Origin: Inhella gelatinilytica
Lineage (GTDB): Bacteria; Pseudomonadota; Gammaproteobacteria; Burkholderiales; Burkholderiaceae_C
NCBI RefSeq assembly: GCF_016093295.1
Contig: NZ_JAEDAL010000003.1
Span: 124,001-188,000, forward strand
DNA: 64,000 nt
Reading direction: 5' to 3'
Below the pieces are notes generated by a model. The model was given only the letters and a program-made list of their open reading frames with translations. It ran no database searches and was not told the origin of the DNA. Shown here piece by piece: positions 21,425 through 29,674 of the stretch (position 1 is the stretch's first letter; each line of letters opens with the position of its first letter). Position numbers and translations under genes: made by a program.

Positions 21425-22195
21425 ATGTTTGCCCGACTGCGCGAAGACATCGCCACCATTCTTGAGCGTGACCCCGCGGCACGCACGGCTTGGGAGGTCT
21501 TCTGGTGTTATCCGGGGCTACATGCCCTGATCCTGCACCGAAGAGCCCATTGGTTGTGGGTGCATGGATTCAAGACCCTGGGGCGGTTTGTGTCGCAGGT
21601 CAGCCGGTGGTTTACGGGCATCGAGATTCACCCGGGCGCTCAATTTGGTCGGCGGGTGTTCATCGACCATGGCATGGGGGTGGTGATCGGTGAGATGGCC
21701 GAGATCCATGACGATGTCACGATTTATCAAGGCGTCACCCTGGGTGGCACCACCCTGGTCAAGGGCGCCAAGCGCCACCCCACGTTGGCGCGTGGCGTGG
21801 TGGTGGGCGCCAACGCCTGCGTGCTCGGCGGTTTCACGGTGGGGGAGGGGGCCAAGATCGGCTCCGGGGCGGTCGTCACCAAACCAGTGCCCCCCGGTGC
21901 CACGGCGGTCGGAAATCCCGCGCGAATCATTGAGGCTTGCCAAGATCAGGCGCGAGAACAGGCGGCAAGCAAGATGGGGTTCAGCGCGTACGCGGTGACT
22001 CAAGGGGACGACCCGGTCGCCCAGGCCCTGAAAGGGCTCATTGACAACGCTGCGGGTCACGAACACCAAATCGCCCTGGTGTGGGCGGCGATCAAACGGC
22101 TTGAACAGGGGCAGCGAGACTGTGTGCCTGCGGATGCGCAGGAAGCGGAGCGATTCGATGCCGAACAGCTCAGTCGCCTGGTCAAACCGTCCTGA
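21425..22195 (+). CDS. cysE: Serine O-acetyltransferase
   Basis: Acetylates L-serine with acetyl-CoA, the first step of cysteine synthesis. The 256-residue protein starts with the helical segment DPAARTAWEVFWCYPGLHALILHRRAHWLW and continues with a left-handed beta-helix containing GVFIDHGMGVVIGE with the catalytic His, then YQGVTLGGTT and GAVVTKPVPPGATAVGNPARI. The tail after about 190 is longer than in the compact EpsC form. The stop abuts that of convergent mog. Confidence 0.95.
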   Translation: MFARLREDIATILERDPAARTAWEVFWCYPGLHALILHRRAHWLWVHGFKTLGRFVSQVSRWFTGIEIHPGAQFGRRVFIDHGMGVVIGEMAEIHDDVTIYQGVTLGGTTLVKGAKRHPTLARGVVVGANACVLGGFTVGEGAKIGSGAVVTKPVPPGATAVGNPARIIEACQDQAREQAASKMGFSAYAVTQGDDPVAQALKGLIDNAAGHEHQIALVWAAIKRLEQGQRDCVPADAQEAERFDAEQLSRLVKPS

Positions 22196-22777
22196 TCATC
22201 GTGGGGGGCGCAGGGCGGACTTCGGTCGGAAGGCTTTGCAGACGGTCTCGCGGGTTTCAAGGTAGGGCCCGCCCAGTAAATCGATGCAGTAGGGCACCGC
22301 GGCAAAGATGCCAGCTGCATCGGGAAGTCCAGCCAAGGTTTCGGCAATGGCCTTGGGTTGTCCCGGCAAGTTCAAAATCAGACACTGCCCGCGGATGACA
22401 CCCACCTGACGAGATAGCAGAGCGGTGGGCACAAACCGAAGCGAAATCTGACGCATTTGCTCGCCAAAGCCCGGCATCACGCGATCCGCGATGTCGAGCG
22501 TCGCTTCCGGGGTGACGTCTCGCGGCGCTGGCCCGGTTCCGCCCGTCGTCAACACGAGGTCGCATCGAGCGAGATCGACCAAGTCCTTCAAGGCCAGTGC
22601 GATGGTGGCCCGCTCATCGGGGATCAATCGCTCGACAAACTCAATCGGGTTGTGTAGCGCTTCAGTCAACCACTCTTTGAGTGCGGGCAGCCCCTTGTCT
22701 TCATAGACGCCGCTGCTGGCGCGGTCTGAGCATGAGACCAAACCGATGCGAACGCGATCCAGCTCGGGGGCGGTCAT
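22196..22777 (-). CDS. mog: Molybdopterin adenylyltransferase
   Basis: Adenylates molybdopterin during molybdenum cofactor synthesis. 193 residues with the MoaB/Mog fold: IGLVSCSDRASSGVYEDKG at the start, LVLTTGGTGPAPRDVTPEA with the TGGTG-xxx-RDxT signature, and LPGQPKAIAETL in the C-terminal third. Coupled by ATGA to the DUF615 gene upstream. Confidence 0.94.
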   Translation of the reverse strand: MTAPELDRVRIGLVSCSDRASSGVYEDKGLPALKEWLTEALHNPIEFVERLIPDERATIALALKDLVDLARCDLVLTTGGTGPAPRDVTPEATLDIADRVMPGFGEQMRQISLRFVPTALLSRQVGVIRGQCLILNLPGQPKAIAETLAGLPDAAGIFAAVPYCIDLLGGPYLETRETVCKAFRPKSALRPPR

Positions 22778-23349
22778 TCCGCCGCCTCCGCTGCATCCGG
22801 TTGATCCTTCAGAAATTGAAAGAGTTCTCGGAAACCGCGACCGCTGCGAGCCTCGGGGTTGGCTGCGGCGTCCTTGCGGGCCGAACGCACCAGGCTACGC
22901 AATTGCTGCACATCCACGCCAGGGTGGCTATCGATGTAGTGCTGAAGGGCGGTGTCATGGGCGATGAGTTCAGCGCGAACCGCTTCAAGCCTGTGAAGGC
23001 GGAGTTGGTCCTGCGCATGCCCCAATTTGAAGGTGGCCACGGCCTCTTCGAAGGGCCCGGGGTCGACCTGGCGCATGAGCTTCCCGATGTACTGCAATTG
23101 CCGACGTCGACCGCCATGGGCGGTGATCTTCTTGCAGTCACGCAGCGCCGTACGCAGCGATTCCGGCATGTCCAGGTTACTCAGGCGGCTCTCGGGCAGG
23201 GTCAACAGCTCCTCCCCCAATTTTTGGAGGGCATCGCTTTCGCGCTTGAGTTGGGTCTTGCTGGGCCCGTAGGCCTCGTCCTCGGCGTCGTGCAGCAGGT
23301 GAGATTGCGGGCCAGGTCGGGCACGCTTGGGGCGATCAGGGTTTGCCAT
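22774..23349 (-). CDS. yjgA: DUF615 / YjgA-family ribosome-associated protein
   Basis: A 191-residue basic and helical protein. KTQLKRESDALQKLGEELLTLPE is the hallmark of the family, with DCKKITAHGGRRRQLQYIGKLMRQ in the middle. E. coli YjgA (DarP) associates with the 50S subunit late in assembly. The start MANPDRPKRA at 23349 is used; the open frame upstream overlaps the divergent promoter region. It diverges from pmbA with 40 bp between starts, a layout also seen in other proteobacteria. Confidence 0.92.
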   Translation of the reverse strand: MANPDRPKRARPGPQSHLLHDAEDEAYGPSKTQLKRESDALQKLGEELLTLPESRLSNLDMPESLRTALRDCKKITAHGGRRRQLQYIGKLMRQVDPGPFEEAVATFKLGHAQDQLRLHRLEAVRAELIAHDTALQHYIDSHPGVDVQQLRSLVRSARKDAAANPEARSGRGFRELFQFLKDQPDAAEAAE

Positions 23350-23389
23350 GGCCTCATCATAATGAGCACCTCTTTGATCGAGCACTCCC

Positions 23390-24751
23390 ATGACCCACGC
23401 GAACCACGGCTTCACCCACACTACCGCCGAATTTCAAGACCTCGTGGATCGCACGTTGGCCCACGCGAAGCGTCTGGGGGCCAGTGACGCGGCGGCGGAG
23501 GTGAGCGAAGGGACGGGGTTGTCGGTGTCCGTCCGTTTGGGAAAGCTCGAGAACGTGGAGCGCAACCGCGACAAGTCGTTGGGTGTCACGGTTTACTTGG
23601 GGCAGCGGCGTGGCCATGCCAGCACTTCGGATTTTTCTAATCGGGCCCTGACCGACACGGTACAAGCGGCGTACGACATCGCGCGGTTTACGGCAGAAGA
23701 CCCCGCGGCTGGGCTGCCCGATGCCACGGATTTGTTCTTGGGGCCTGCGCCAGACCTGGATCTGTTTCATCCGTGGGATCTGAGTGCAGAAATGGCGTGC
23801 GAGTTGGGCTTGCGATGTGAAGCGGCAGCGCTCGGGCTTGACCGGCGGGTGACCAACAGCGAAGGCGCGCATGTGTCCGCCCAGCAGTCGCACTTTGCGG
23901 CCGCTAACAGTCGGGGCTTTCGGGGCGGTTATGCCAGCAGTCGGCATTCGTTGTCGGTCGCACCCATTGCGGGACGCGGTGCTGATATGCAGCGCGACGC
24001 CTGGTACAGCTCAGAGCGGGCGGCTACAGACTTGGCCTCTCCGGAGGCCATTGGCCGCTATGCCGCGGAGCGGGCGCTGTCGCGCTTGAAAGCGCGCAAA
24101 GTGGCGACCGCGGAAGTGCCCATTCTGTTTGAGAACACGGCGGCGGTGGGGCTGTTGGGCGCCTTGGTTCAGGCCACCAGCGGTGGCGCGCTGTATCGGC
24201 GTGCGACGTTCCTGCTGGATAGCCTGGGTCAGTCGGTCATGGCCAATCACATTGACATTGATGAAGACCCCCTCATTCCGCGGGGCAAGGGCAGTTCGGC
24301 CTTTGACGATGAAGGGGTGAAAACTGTTCAGCGGCGGGTGGTCGAAGCTGGGCAGTTGGCGGGGTATTTTTTGTCTAGCTATTCAGCCCGGAAGCTGGGC
24401 CTGAAGACCACGGGCCATGCCGGCGGATCCCATAACCTGGTCATGCGCAGCCGCTGCACCGCACCAGGGGATGACTTGAGGACCATGCTGAAGCGTCTGC
24501 ATCGCGGGCTGTTTGTCACGGAACTGATGGGGCAGGGGGTGAACTACGTGACGGGCGACTATTCACGTGGTGCCAGTGGTTTTTGGGTGGAGAACGGCGA
24601 GATTGCCTTCCCGGTGCAGGAGGTGACCATCGCCGGTAATTTGCGAGAGATGCTGAACGACATCGTGGCCATCGGTGCGGATGCGTACACCATGGGTGCC
24701 AAAACGGTCGGATCAGTGCTCGTGCGCCGAATGAAAGTCGCCGGAACCTGA
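23390..24751 (+). CDS. pmbA: TldE/PmbA subunit of the TldD-TldE metalloprotease
   Basis: A 453-residue protein of the TldD/PmbA family. It forms a heterodimer with TldD that degrades unfolded peptides and matures some ribosomal peptides such as microcin B17. Family sequence includes EVSEGTGLSVSVRLGKLENVERNRDKSLGVTVY near the N-terminus and ENGEIAFPVQEVTIAGNLREML near the C-terminus. As in other PmbA proteins the HExxxH metal site of TldD is not present here. The tldD gene is not in this window. Confidence 0.95.
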   Translation: MTHANHGFTHTTAEFQDLVDRTLAHAKRLGASDAAAEVSEGTGLSVSVRLGKLENVERNRDKSLGVTVYLGQRRGHASTSDFSNRALTDTVQAAYDIARFTAEDPAAGLPDATDLFLGPAPDLDLFHPWDLSAEMACELGLRCEAAALGLDRRVTNSEGAHVSAQQSHFAAANSRGFRGGYASSRHSLSVAPIAGRGADMQRDAWYSSERAATDLASPEAIGRYAAERALSRLKARKVATAEVPILFENTAAVGLLGALVQATSGGALYRRATFLLDSLGQSVMANHIDIDEDPLIPRGKGSSAFDDEGVKTVQRRVVEAGQLAGYFLSSYSARKLGLKTTGHAGGSHNLVMRSRCTAPGDDLRTMLKRLHRGLFVTELMGQGVNYVTGDYSRGASGFWVENGEIAFPVQEVTIAGNLREMLNDIVAIGADAYTMGAKTVGSVLVRRMKVAGT

Positions 24752-24785
24752 GGTTTGCCCTGAGCGTTCTTTGGAGGGACTTCCC

Positions 24786-24791
24786 TAGACT
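24786..24791 (+). promoter_or_regulatory. Candidate -10 element of the TRAP binding-protein gene
   Basis: TAGACT lies 33 bp before the ATG at 24824, in the 72-bp spacer after pmbA. A T-rich run (24803-24808) follows. No clear -35 element is seen. Confidence 0.25.
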
Positions 24792-24823
24792 CTGAGCGGC
24801 CTTTTTTTGCCAAGGAGTCTTTG

Positions 24824-25909
24824 ATGGAACGTCGTTCGTTTGTCGGTCACGCTGGTTTGGCCGGCATTCTTGCTGCGGGCGTGGCCCCGGCAGCCCATGC
24901 GCAAACCACACTGCGCTGGCGCTTGGCGTCCAGCTTTCCGAAGGCGCTAGACACCATTTTTGGCGCTGCCGAAGTGTTCGCCAAAAAGGTGAGCGACATG
25001 TCGGGCGGCAAGTTCCAGATCTCGGTTCACGCTGGTGGCGAACTCATGCCGCCGTTTGGTGTGGTGGATGGCGTGCAAAACGCCACGGTGGAAATGGCAC
25101 ACACCGCGCCGTACTACTTTTTCGGCAAGGATGAAACCTTTGCCATCGGGTGCGCCATTCCGTTTGGCCTGAACAGCCGTCAGATGACCGCGTGGCAGTA
25201 CGAAGGCAATGGCCTGAAACTCATGCGCGAGTTCTACGCGAACTACAACATCATTCATTTCCCCATGGGCAACACCGGCGCTCAGATGGGGGGCTGGTAC
25301 CGCAAGGAAATTAAGTCGGTTGCGGACATCAAGGGCCTGAAGATGCGCATTGGCGGTTTTGCCGGCAAGGTGCTGGAGCGCATGGGGGGTGTGCCGCAAA
25401 ACATTCCGGGCGGTGAGATCTACCAAGCGCTGGAAAAGGGCACGATCGACGCCGCCGAGTGGGTGGGGCCCTACGACGACCAAAAACTGGGGTTCTACAA
25501 GGTGGCGCCGTTCTATCACTACCCCGGTTGGTGGGAAGGTGGCCCTCAACTGGACCTCTACATCAACACCAAGGCCTACAACAGCCTGCCTGCCGAGTAC
25601 AAAGCCATCATTGAATCCGCATCTGCGTTTGCGCACACCGAGATGCAGGCCAAGTACGACGCGCGCAACCCGGCCGCGCTGACACAGCTCCTGGCCAACA
25701 AGGCCAAGCTGATTCAAATGCCGATTCCGGTGATGGATTTGGCCTTCCAGGAATCCATGGCGCTATACAGCGACCTGTCCAACAAAAACCCGAACTGGAA
25801 GAAGGTTTACAGCGACTATGCAGCGTTCCGCAAGGAAGCCAATCGCTGGTTCCGCTACACCGAAGCGTTCTTCGACAACTACATGCAGAGCAAGGTCAAC
25901 AAGCTGTAA
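24824..25909 (+). CDS. TRAP transporter substrate-binding protein (DctP/TakP-like)
   Basis: A periplasmic solute receptor of 361 residues. The ATG at 24824 is preferred over an adjacent TTG because AAGGAG lies at 24812-24817. The signal peptide contains ERRSFVG, a possible twin-arginine motif, and ends near AHA/Q. Similarity to the 2-oxoacid receptor TakP is strong by eye: ASSFPKALDTIFGAAEVF, NTGAQMGGWYRKEI and DAAEWVGPYDDQKLGFYKVAP. This suggests a 2-oxo acid such as pyruvate as ligand, probably cation-coordinated as in TakP. It faces dctM across a perfect palindrome; receptor and membrane subunits are therefore on separate transcripts. Confidence 0.9.
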   Translation: MERRSFVGHAGLAGILAAGVAPAAHAQTTLRWRLASSFPKALDTIFGAAEVFAKKVSDMSGGKFQISVHAGGELMPPFGVVDGVQNATVEMAHTAPYYFFGKDETFAIGCAIPFGLNSRQMTAWQYEGNGLKLMREFYANYNIIHFPMGNTGAQMGGWYRKEIKSVADIKGLKMRIGGFAGKVLERMGGVPQNIPGGEIYQALEKGTIDAAEWVGPYDDQKLGFYKVAPFYHYPGWWEGGPQLDLYINTKAYNSLPAEYKAIIESASAFAHTEMQAKYDARNPAALTQLLANKAKLIQMPIPVMDLAFQESMALYSDLSNKNPNWKKVYSDYAAFRKEANRWFRYTEAFFDNYMQSKVNKL

Positions 25910-25930
25910 AGGCTTGCTTTGAAACCATGG

Positions 25931-25958
25931 ACAAAGGGCCCCCGCGGGGGCCCTTTGT
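25931..25958. terminator. Bidirectional terminator, perfect 28-bp palindrome
   Basis: The 28 bases are a perfect inverted repeat, with ACAAAGGG at one end and CCCTTTGT at the other and a GC-rich centre. It lies 21 bp after the dctP stop and 19 bp after the dctM stop, which are convergent. A stem of 12-13 bp with flanking A and T residues on either side would end transcription from both directions. Confidence 0.75.
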
Positions 25959-25977
25959 GTTGATGGACGATCCTGAA

Positions 25978-27762
25978 TCAGGGTGTCGATGCCGGTTCAC
26001 TGGCTGGTGAAGCAGGGGAGGACGGAGACTCCTCCTCCATGGGCGGTGGCGGCACGAAACTGGGCATCGCGGGTTCCATGTTCTGGTAAATCTGCTCCAC
26101 ATCCACATCCTTCGCGTTGGTCACAGGGTCCTGTGAAACCAAGCCAGGGAAGGTGATAACTGCGGCGACCATCAGGAGCTGAAGAACGATGAACGCGATC
26201 GAGCCTTTGTAAATTTGGGAGGTGCTGACCGCAGGGATGGTCGCCCCGGTGATGCGGTCTTGGTAATCCTTCTGGGGGGCAACGCTGCGCAGGTAGAACA
26301 AGGCAAAGCCGAAGGGGGGCGTGAGGAAAGAAGTTTGCAGGTTCATTGCCAGGATCACGCCAAACCAGATCATGACCATGTCGGGGGTCATCCAGGGCAC
26401 CATTTCTGGCAGTACCTTGGCGGCCACCGGGGCCAGGATTGGGACCACGATGAAGGCGATCTCAAAGAAGTCGATGAAACAACCCAGGATGAAAACCAAG
26501 AGGTTCACGACGATGAGGAAGCCCAAGGCCCCACCGGGGAGCTGATCAAACAAGTGTTCGACCCAGACGTGCCCATCCGCCGCGTTGAACGTAAAACTGA
26601 AGACCGTCGAGCCAATCAGGATGAACAGCACGAAGCACGACAGACGCAGGGTGTTGTCCAAGGCTTGGTTGAGTAACTTGAGGCTCAACCGCTGCTTGGC
26701 CAGCGCCATCACCAGGGCCCCCACCGCCCCCATGGCGCCGCCCTCAGTGGGGGTCGCCACGCCCAGAAAAATCGTCCCAAGTACCAGAAAAATCAGCACC
26801 AGCGGCGGAATCAGGACAAAGGTGACCTGCTGCGCCAAGCGCGACAAGAGGTTCAGCCTCAACAGCTTGTTTGCGAGGGCCAGTCCCCAAGCCAAAAGGG
26901 CGGCGACGGTCATCGACATGATCACGATTTCATCTTGCGGTGCCGCGGTGCCCCGCTGGAGCCAAGCACCCATCAGCCGTTCGTGTTGAGTCGACCAGAA
27001 CAGGCCCGCGCCTACACAGATCAACACCAGGACCATCAAGGAACGGTGGCCTGAACGGCCGTTCGCCTCTCGGTAGATGCGCGCTTCGACAGGGAGGGCC
27101 GGAACCCATGCGGGTTTGACGATGGCCACGCCCACGATAAACAGCAGGTAGAGGCCGACGAGCATCAGCCCCGGAACCAGCGCACCCGCGTACATGTCAC
27201 CCACAGAGCGTCCGAGCTGATCAGCCAGCACGATCAGAACGAGGCTTGGCGGGATCGCTTGGGCCAGCGTTCCCGAAGCGGTGATGGTTCCCGTCGCAAT
27301 CGCTCGGTTGTACCCATAGCGAAGCATGATGGGCAGGGAAATCAGTCCCATCGAAATAACCGCCGCCGCCACCACGCCGGTAGTGGCGGCGAGCAATGCG
27401 CCGACCAAAATCACGGCGATTGCGAGGCCCCCCCGAACGGGGCCGAAAACCTGCCCGACCGTCTCCAGCAGGTCCTCGGCCATCCCTGAGCGCTCCAGGA
27501 TGATGCCCATCAGCGTGAAGAAAGGAATCGCCAGCAGGGTGTCGTTCTGCATGATGCCGAACACCCGCAGGGGCAGAGCTTGAAACAGGCTGGCCCCAAT
27601 GTGCAAGATGTCGGGGTGAAGGGTGCTGAGTTCCATACCAATGAAACCAAACAGCAGCCCTGTTGCGGCCAGCCCAAAAGCCACCGGGATGCCGGTGAGC
27701 AGGAGCACAAACAGCCCGAGAAACATCAAGGGCACAAAATTCTGAGCCATCCAGAGCGTCAT
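25978..27762 (-). CDS. TRAP transporter large permease subunit (DctM)
   Basis: The large membrane subunit of the TRAP importer, 594 residues, about 12-13 transmembrane helices. Family sequences include FALVLIVLADQLGRSVGDMYAG-like and GTIFLGVATPTEGGAMGAVGAL, MIWFGVILAMNLQTSFLTPPFGFALFYLR. It is longer than typical DctM (about 430) because of a loop of about 60 residues with an extra helix (around 245-330) and a Pro/Ser/Glu-rich C-terminal tail (about 560-594). The start overlaps the small subunit stop by ATGA. Confidence 0.9.
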   Translation of the reverse strand: MTLWMAQNFVPLMFLGLFVLLLTGIPVAFGLAATGLLFGFIGMELSTLHPDILHIGASLFQALPLRVFGIMQNDTLLAIPFFTLMGIILERSGMAEDLLETVGQVFGPVRGGLAIAVILVGALLAATTGVVAAAVISMGLISLPIMLRYGYNRAIATGTITASGTLAQAIPPSLVLIVLADQLGRSVGDMYAGALVPGLMLVGLYLLFIVGVAIVKPAWVPALPVEARIYREANGRSGHRSLMVLVLICVGAGLFWSTQHERLMGAWLQRGTAAPQDEIVIMSMTVAALLAWGLALANKLLRLNLLSRLAQQVTFVLIPPLVLIFLVLGTIFLGVATPTEGGAMGAVGALVMALAKQRLSLKLLNQALDNTLRLSCFVLFILIGSTVFSFTFNAADGHVWVEHLFDQLPGGALGFLIVVNLLVFILGCFIDFFEIAFIVVPILAPVAAKVLPEMVPWMTPDMVMIWFGVILAMNLQTSFLTPPFGFALFYLRSVAPQKDYQDRITGATIPAVSTSQIYKGSIAFIVLQLLMVAAVITFPGLVSQDPVTNAKDVDVEQIYQNMEPAMPSFVPPPPMEEESPSSPASPASEPASTP

Positions 27763-28334
27763 GCTTGCCCCTCGGGCGCAGGGCTTGCCGGCGCAGTCGC
27801 GTGCGAGTTTTCTACGCTAAAGGGGTGCTCAAGGTGACCCCTTAGATACGCCACGCGCTTGATGATTTCGGAGAAGGCTTGTATCCACAGGAGGGTGAAC
27901 CCCAGCGGAATCAGAAGCATCACGGGCCAGCGAACGAGGCCGCCTGCGTTTTGGCTCATTTCACCCGAATGCCAAGCTTGGGTGAACAGCGGGTATGACA
28001 GATCGATGAGCAGCCAACTAAATGGCGTGAGGACCATCAGGATCCCGAGTAGATCGATGATTGCGTTGGCGCGCGTGGAGAGTCGATTGGACAGAAAGTC
28101 GATCCGTACGTGTCCATTGCGGAGGAATACATAGCCCGAGCCCAGCATAAATACCGCGGCAAACGCATACCACTGGATTTCGAGGAAGGCGTTCGAGCCA
28201 ATATTGAAGGCCTTGCGGACCACCGCATTTCCGGCGCTCACTAACACGGCGGCCAGTACCAACCACCGCAGCACACTTCCAATCCAAATGCTCAGCCGAT
28301 CAATGGCTTGCGAAAACTGTAGCAACCCGTGCAC
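27759..28334 (-). CDS. TRAP transporter small permease subunit (DctQ)
   Basis: A 191-residue protein with four predicted helices. The pattern FLEIQWYAFAAVFMLGSGYVFLRNGHVRIDFL is the conserved DctQ signature (W, Y and RxDF). It forms the membrane core with DctM. It precedes dctM and overlaps it by four bases. The product lacks a typical cleavable signal peptide. Confidence 0.9.
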   Translation of the reverse strand: MHGLLQFSQAIDRLSIWIGSVLRWLVLAAVLVSAGNAVVRKAFNIGSNAFLEIQWYAFAAVFMLGSGYVFLRNGHVRIDFLSNRLSTRANAIIDLLGILMVLTPFSWLLIDLSYPLFTQAWHSGEMSQNAGGLVRWPVMLLIPLGFTLLWIQAFSEIIKRVAYLRGHLEHPFSVENSHATAPASPAPEGQA

Positions 28335-28406
28335 TTGCCCCTCCGTGCGCCAGACGGCGCAATGAGGCGCGATTCTAGGTGGGGGGCTCTAGGGCAAATC
28401 ATGCGA

Positions 28407-28754
28407 TTACCCCAGTTCGCGGGCTTGTAGGAAGAGCTGGGTTGAGCGGCTGCCAGAGCGGCAAAACAGCAGAATCGGCGGGGGCAGCGTGCGGAGCAGC
28501 TCGGCGCACGCCTGGATTTGGGCTGGGGTTTGAAAACCGCCGCTCACCGGCAAGAAACGGTATTCCAGACCGGCCGCCAGTGCGGCCGCCTCGATCGCCG
28601 CGTTTTCAGGCTGATCCGGACCGTGCTCGTAGTCGGGCCGGTTGTTGATCACGCTTCGGAAACCCAAGCGCGCGAGCTCGGCCATGTGCTCCGGCCCCAA
28701 TTGCGGAGCGGCGCAAACGTGTTCGGCGATGGGGCGAATCGTGATGCTGTGCAT
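28407..28754 (-). CDS. DUF442 / TIGR01244 phosphatase-like sulfur transferase domain protein
   Basis: A 115-residue cytoplasmic protein of the dual-specificity phosphatase-like family often found fused to beta-lactamase-type dioxygenases (Blh). The likely catalytic Cys is in LLFCRSGSRSTQLF, a CxxGxRS loop near residue 98. GFRSVINNRPDYE and FLPVSGGFQTPAQI match the family. It may act on persulfides or phosphate esters; activity is not established. It lies 1 bp after the yqeY gene and 72 bp before dctQ (in transcription order yqeY is next upstream). Confidence 0.8.
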   Translation of the reverse strand: MHSITIRPIAEHVCAAPQLGPEHMAELARLGFRSVINNRPDYEHGPDQPENAAIEAAALAAGLEYRFLPVSGGFQTPAQIQACAELLRTLPPPILLFCRSGSRSTQLFLQARELG

Positions 28755-28755
28755 G

Positions 28756-29202
28756 TCAGCCCGCCAGTGTTTTCTTCACCACTGCAGACACCAATCCCAT
28801 GTCTGCCCTGCCGGCGAGCTTGGCCTTCACCGCCCCCATCACCTTGCCCATGTCGCCGGGTCCCGTCGCACCCACCTCGGCCACGATGGCGCGCACCTCG
28901 GCTTCTATGGCTTCGGAGGAAAGGCGCTCGGGCAGGTAGACCTGCAGCACCGCCACTTCGGCTTCTTCCTTGGAGGCCAGATCCTCACGCGCAGCCGCAC
29001 GGAACTGCTCCATCGCGTCTTTGCGCTGTTTGATGAGCTTGTCGACGATGGCAATGAGCTGGGTGTCGTCCACCACAATGCGCTCATCCACTTCTTTTTG
29101 CTTGACGGCGGCCAGCAACATGCGAATCGTGCCCAAGCGCTCAGTCTCTTTGGCGCGCATGGCGGATTTCATGTCTTCGGTGATGCGTTCTTTCAGGCTC
29201 AT
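28756..29202 (-). CDS. yqeY: GatB/YqeY domain-containing protein
   Basis: A 148-residue protein: N-terminal helical YqeY domain with MSLKERITEDMKSAMRAKETERLGTIRMLLAAV and a C-terminal domain with AIVAEVGATGPGDMGKVMGAV, the GatB-like tRNA-binding tail. Proposed to associate with amidotransferase or tRNA; role is unproven. It commonly lies beside rpsU and dnaG, but dnaG is missing here. Confidence 0.93.
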   Translation of the reverse strand: MSLKERITEDMKSAMRAKETERLGTIRMLLAAVKQKEVDERIVVDDTQLIAIVDKLIKQRKDAMEQFRAAAREDLASKEEAEVAVLQVYLPERLSSEAIEAEVRAIVAEVGATGPGDMGKVMGAVKAKLAGRADMGLVSAVVKKTLAG

Positions 29203-29237
29203 GGGGGCTCCTAGAAGGTCAGAGGATGCTGGAAAGC

Positions 29238-29265
29238 AAAAAGCCCGCTGGGACGCGGGCTTTTT
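29238..29265 (-). terminator. Rho-independent terminator of rpsU
   Basis: An 11-bp stem (AAAAAGCCCGC / GCGGGCTTTTT) with a 6-nt loop lies 17 bp after the rpsU stop on the minus strand, with T residues on the 3' side. It would end or attenuate the abundant rpsU transcript before yqeY. Confidence 0.75.
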
Positions 29266-29282
29266 TGATGGGCCGAAGCCGA

Positions 29283-29495
29283 TCAGTACATGCGCTTGGG
29301 CAGCTGCATGCTGCGAACGCGCTTGTAGTGGCGTTTGACAGCAGCGGCCTTCTTGCGCTTGCGCTCGGCCGTGGGCTTCTCGAAGAACTCGCGGGCACGC
29401 AGATCGGTCAGCAGACCGAGCTTTTCAATGGTGCGCTTGAAACGGCGCAGGGCAACGTCGAACGGCTCGTTCTCTTTGACGCGGATGGTGGTCAT
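29283..29495 (-). CDS. rpsU: Small ribosomal subunit protein bS21
   Basis: A 70-residue basic protein of the 30S subunit with [21 protein letters not shown] at the N-terminus and the Lys/Arg-rich tail [15 protein letters not shown]. Length and sequence are typical. A possible -10 is at 29643-29648 on the same strand. Confidence 0.97.
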   Translation of the reverse strand: MTTIRVKENEPFDVALRRFKRTIEKLGLLTDLRAREFFEKPTAERKRKKAAAVKRHYKRVRSMQLPKRMY

Positions 29496-29642
29496 GGGGG
29501 AAAGCTTCCTTCAGATTTCGCTCGGTGTTCGCGGCGGGCATACAGGGCTGGCAGGCGCTCGGGGTCCGGACCGAAGTACCGGCTGACCTTTGCACACCCT
29601 ATCCTGACGAATCGATGCGAGGGTTTGCTAGCAAAGCCTGAG

Positions 29643-29648
29643 AGTATA
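29643..29648 (-). promoter_or_regulatory. Candidate -10 element for rpsU
   Basis: Read on the minus strand the hexamer is TATACT, close to the sigma-70 consensus, about 148 bp before the rpsU start. A 12-bp palindrome (TTTGCTAGCAAA, about 29625-29636) follows near the expected transcript start. The -35 region is poor, so this is tentative. Confidence 0.35.
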
Positions 29649-29674
29649 TCGAAATTCGCGGGAAATTCTCGCGT

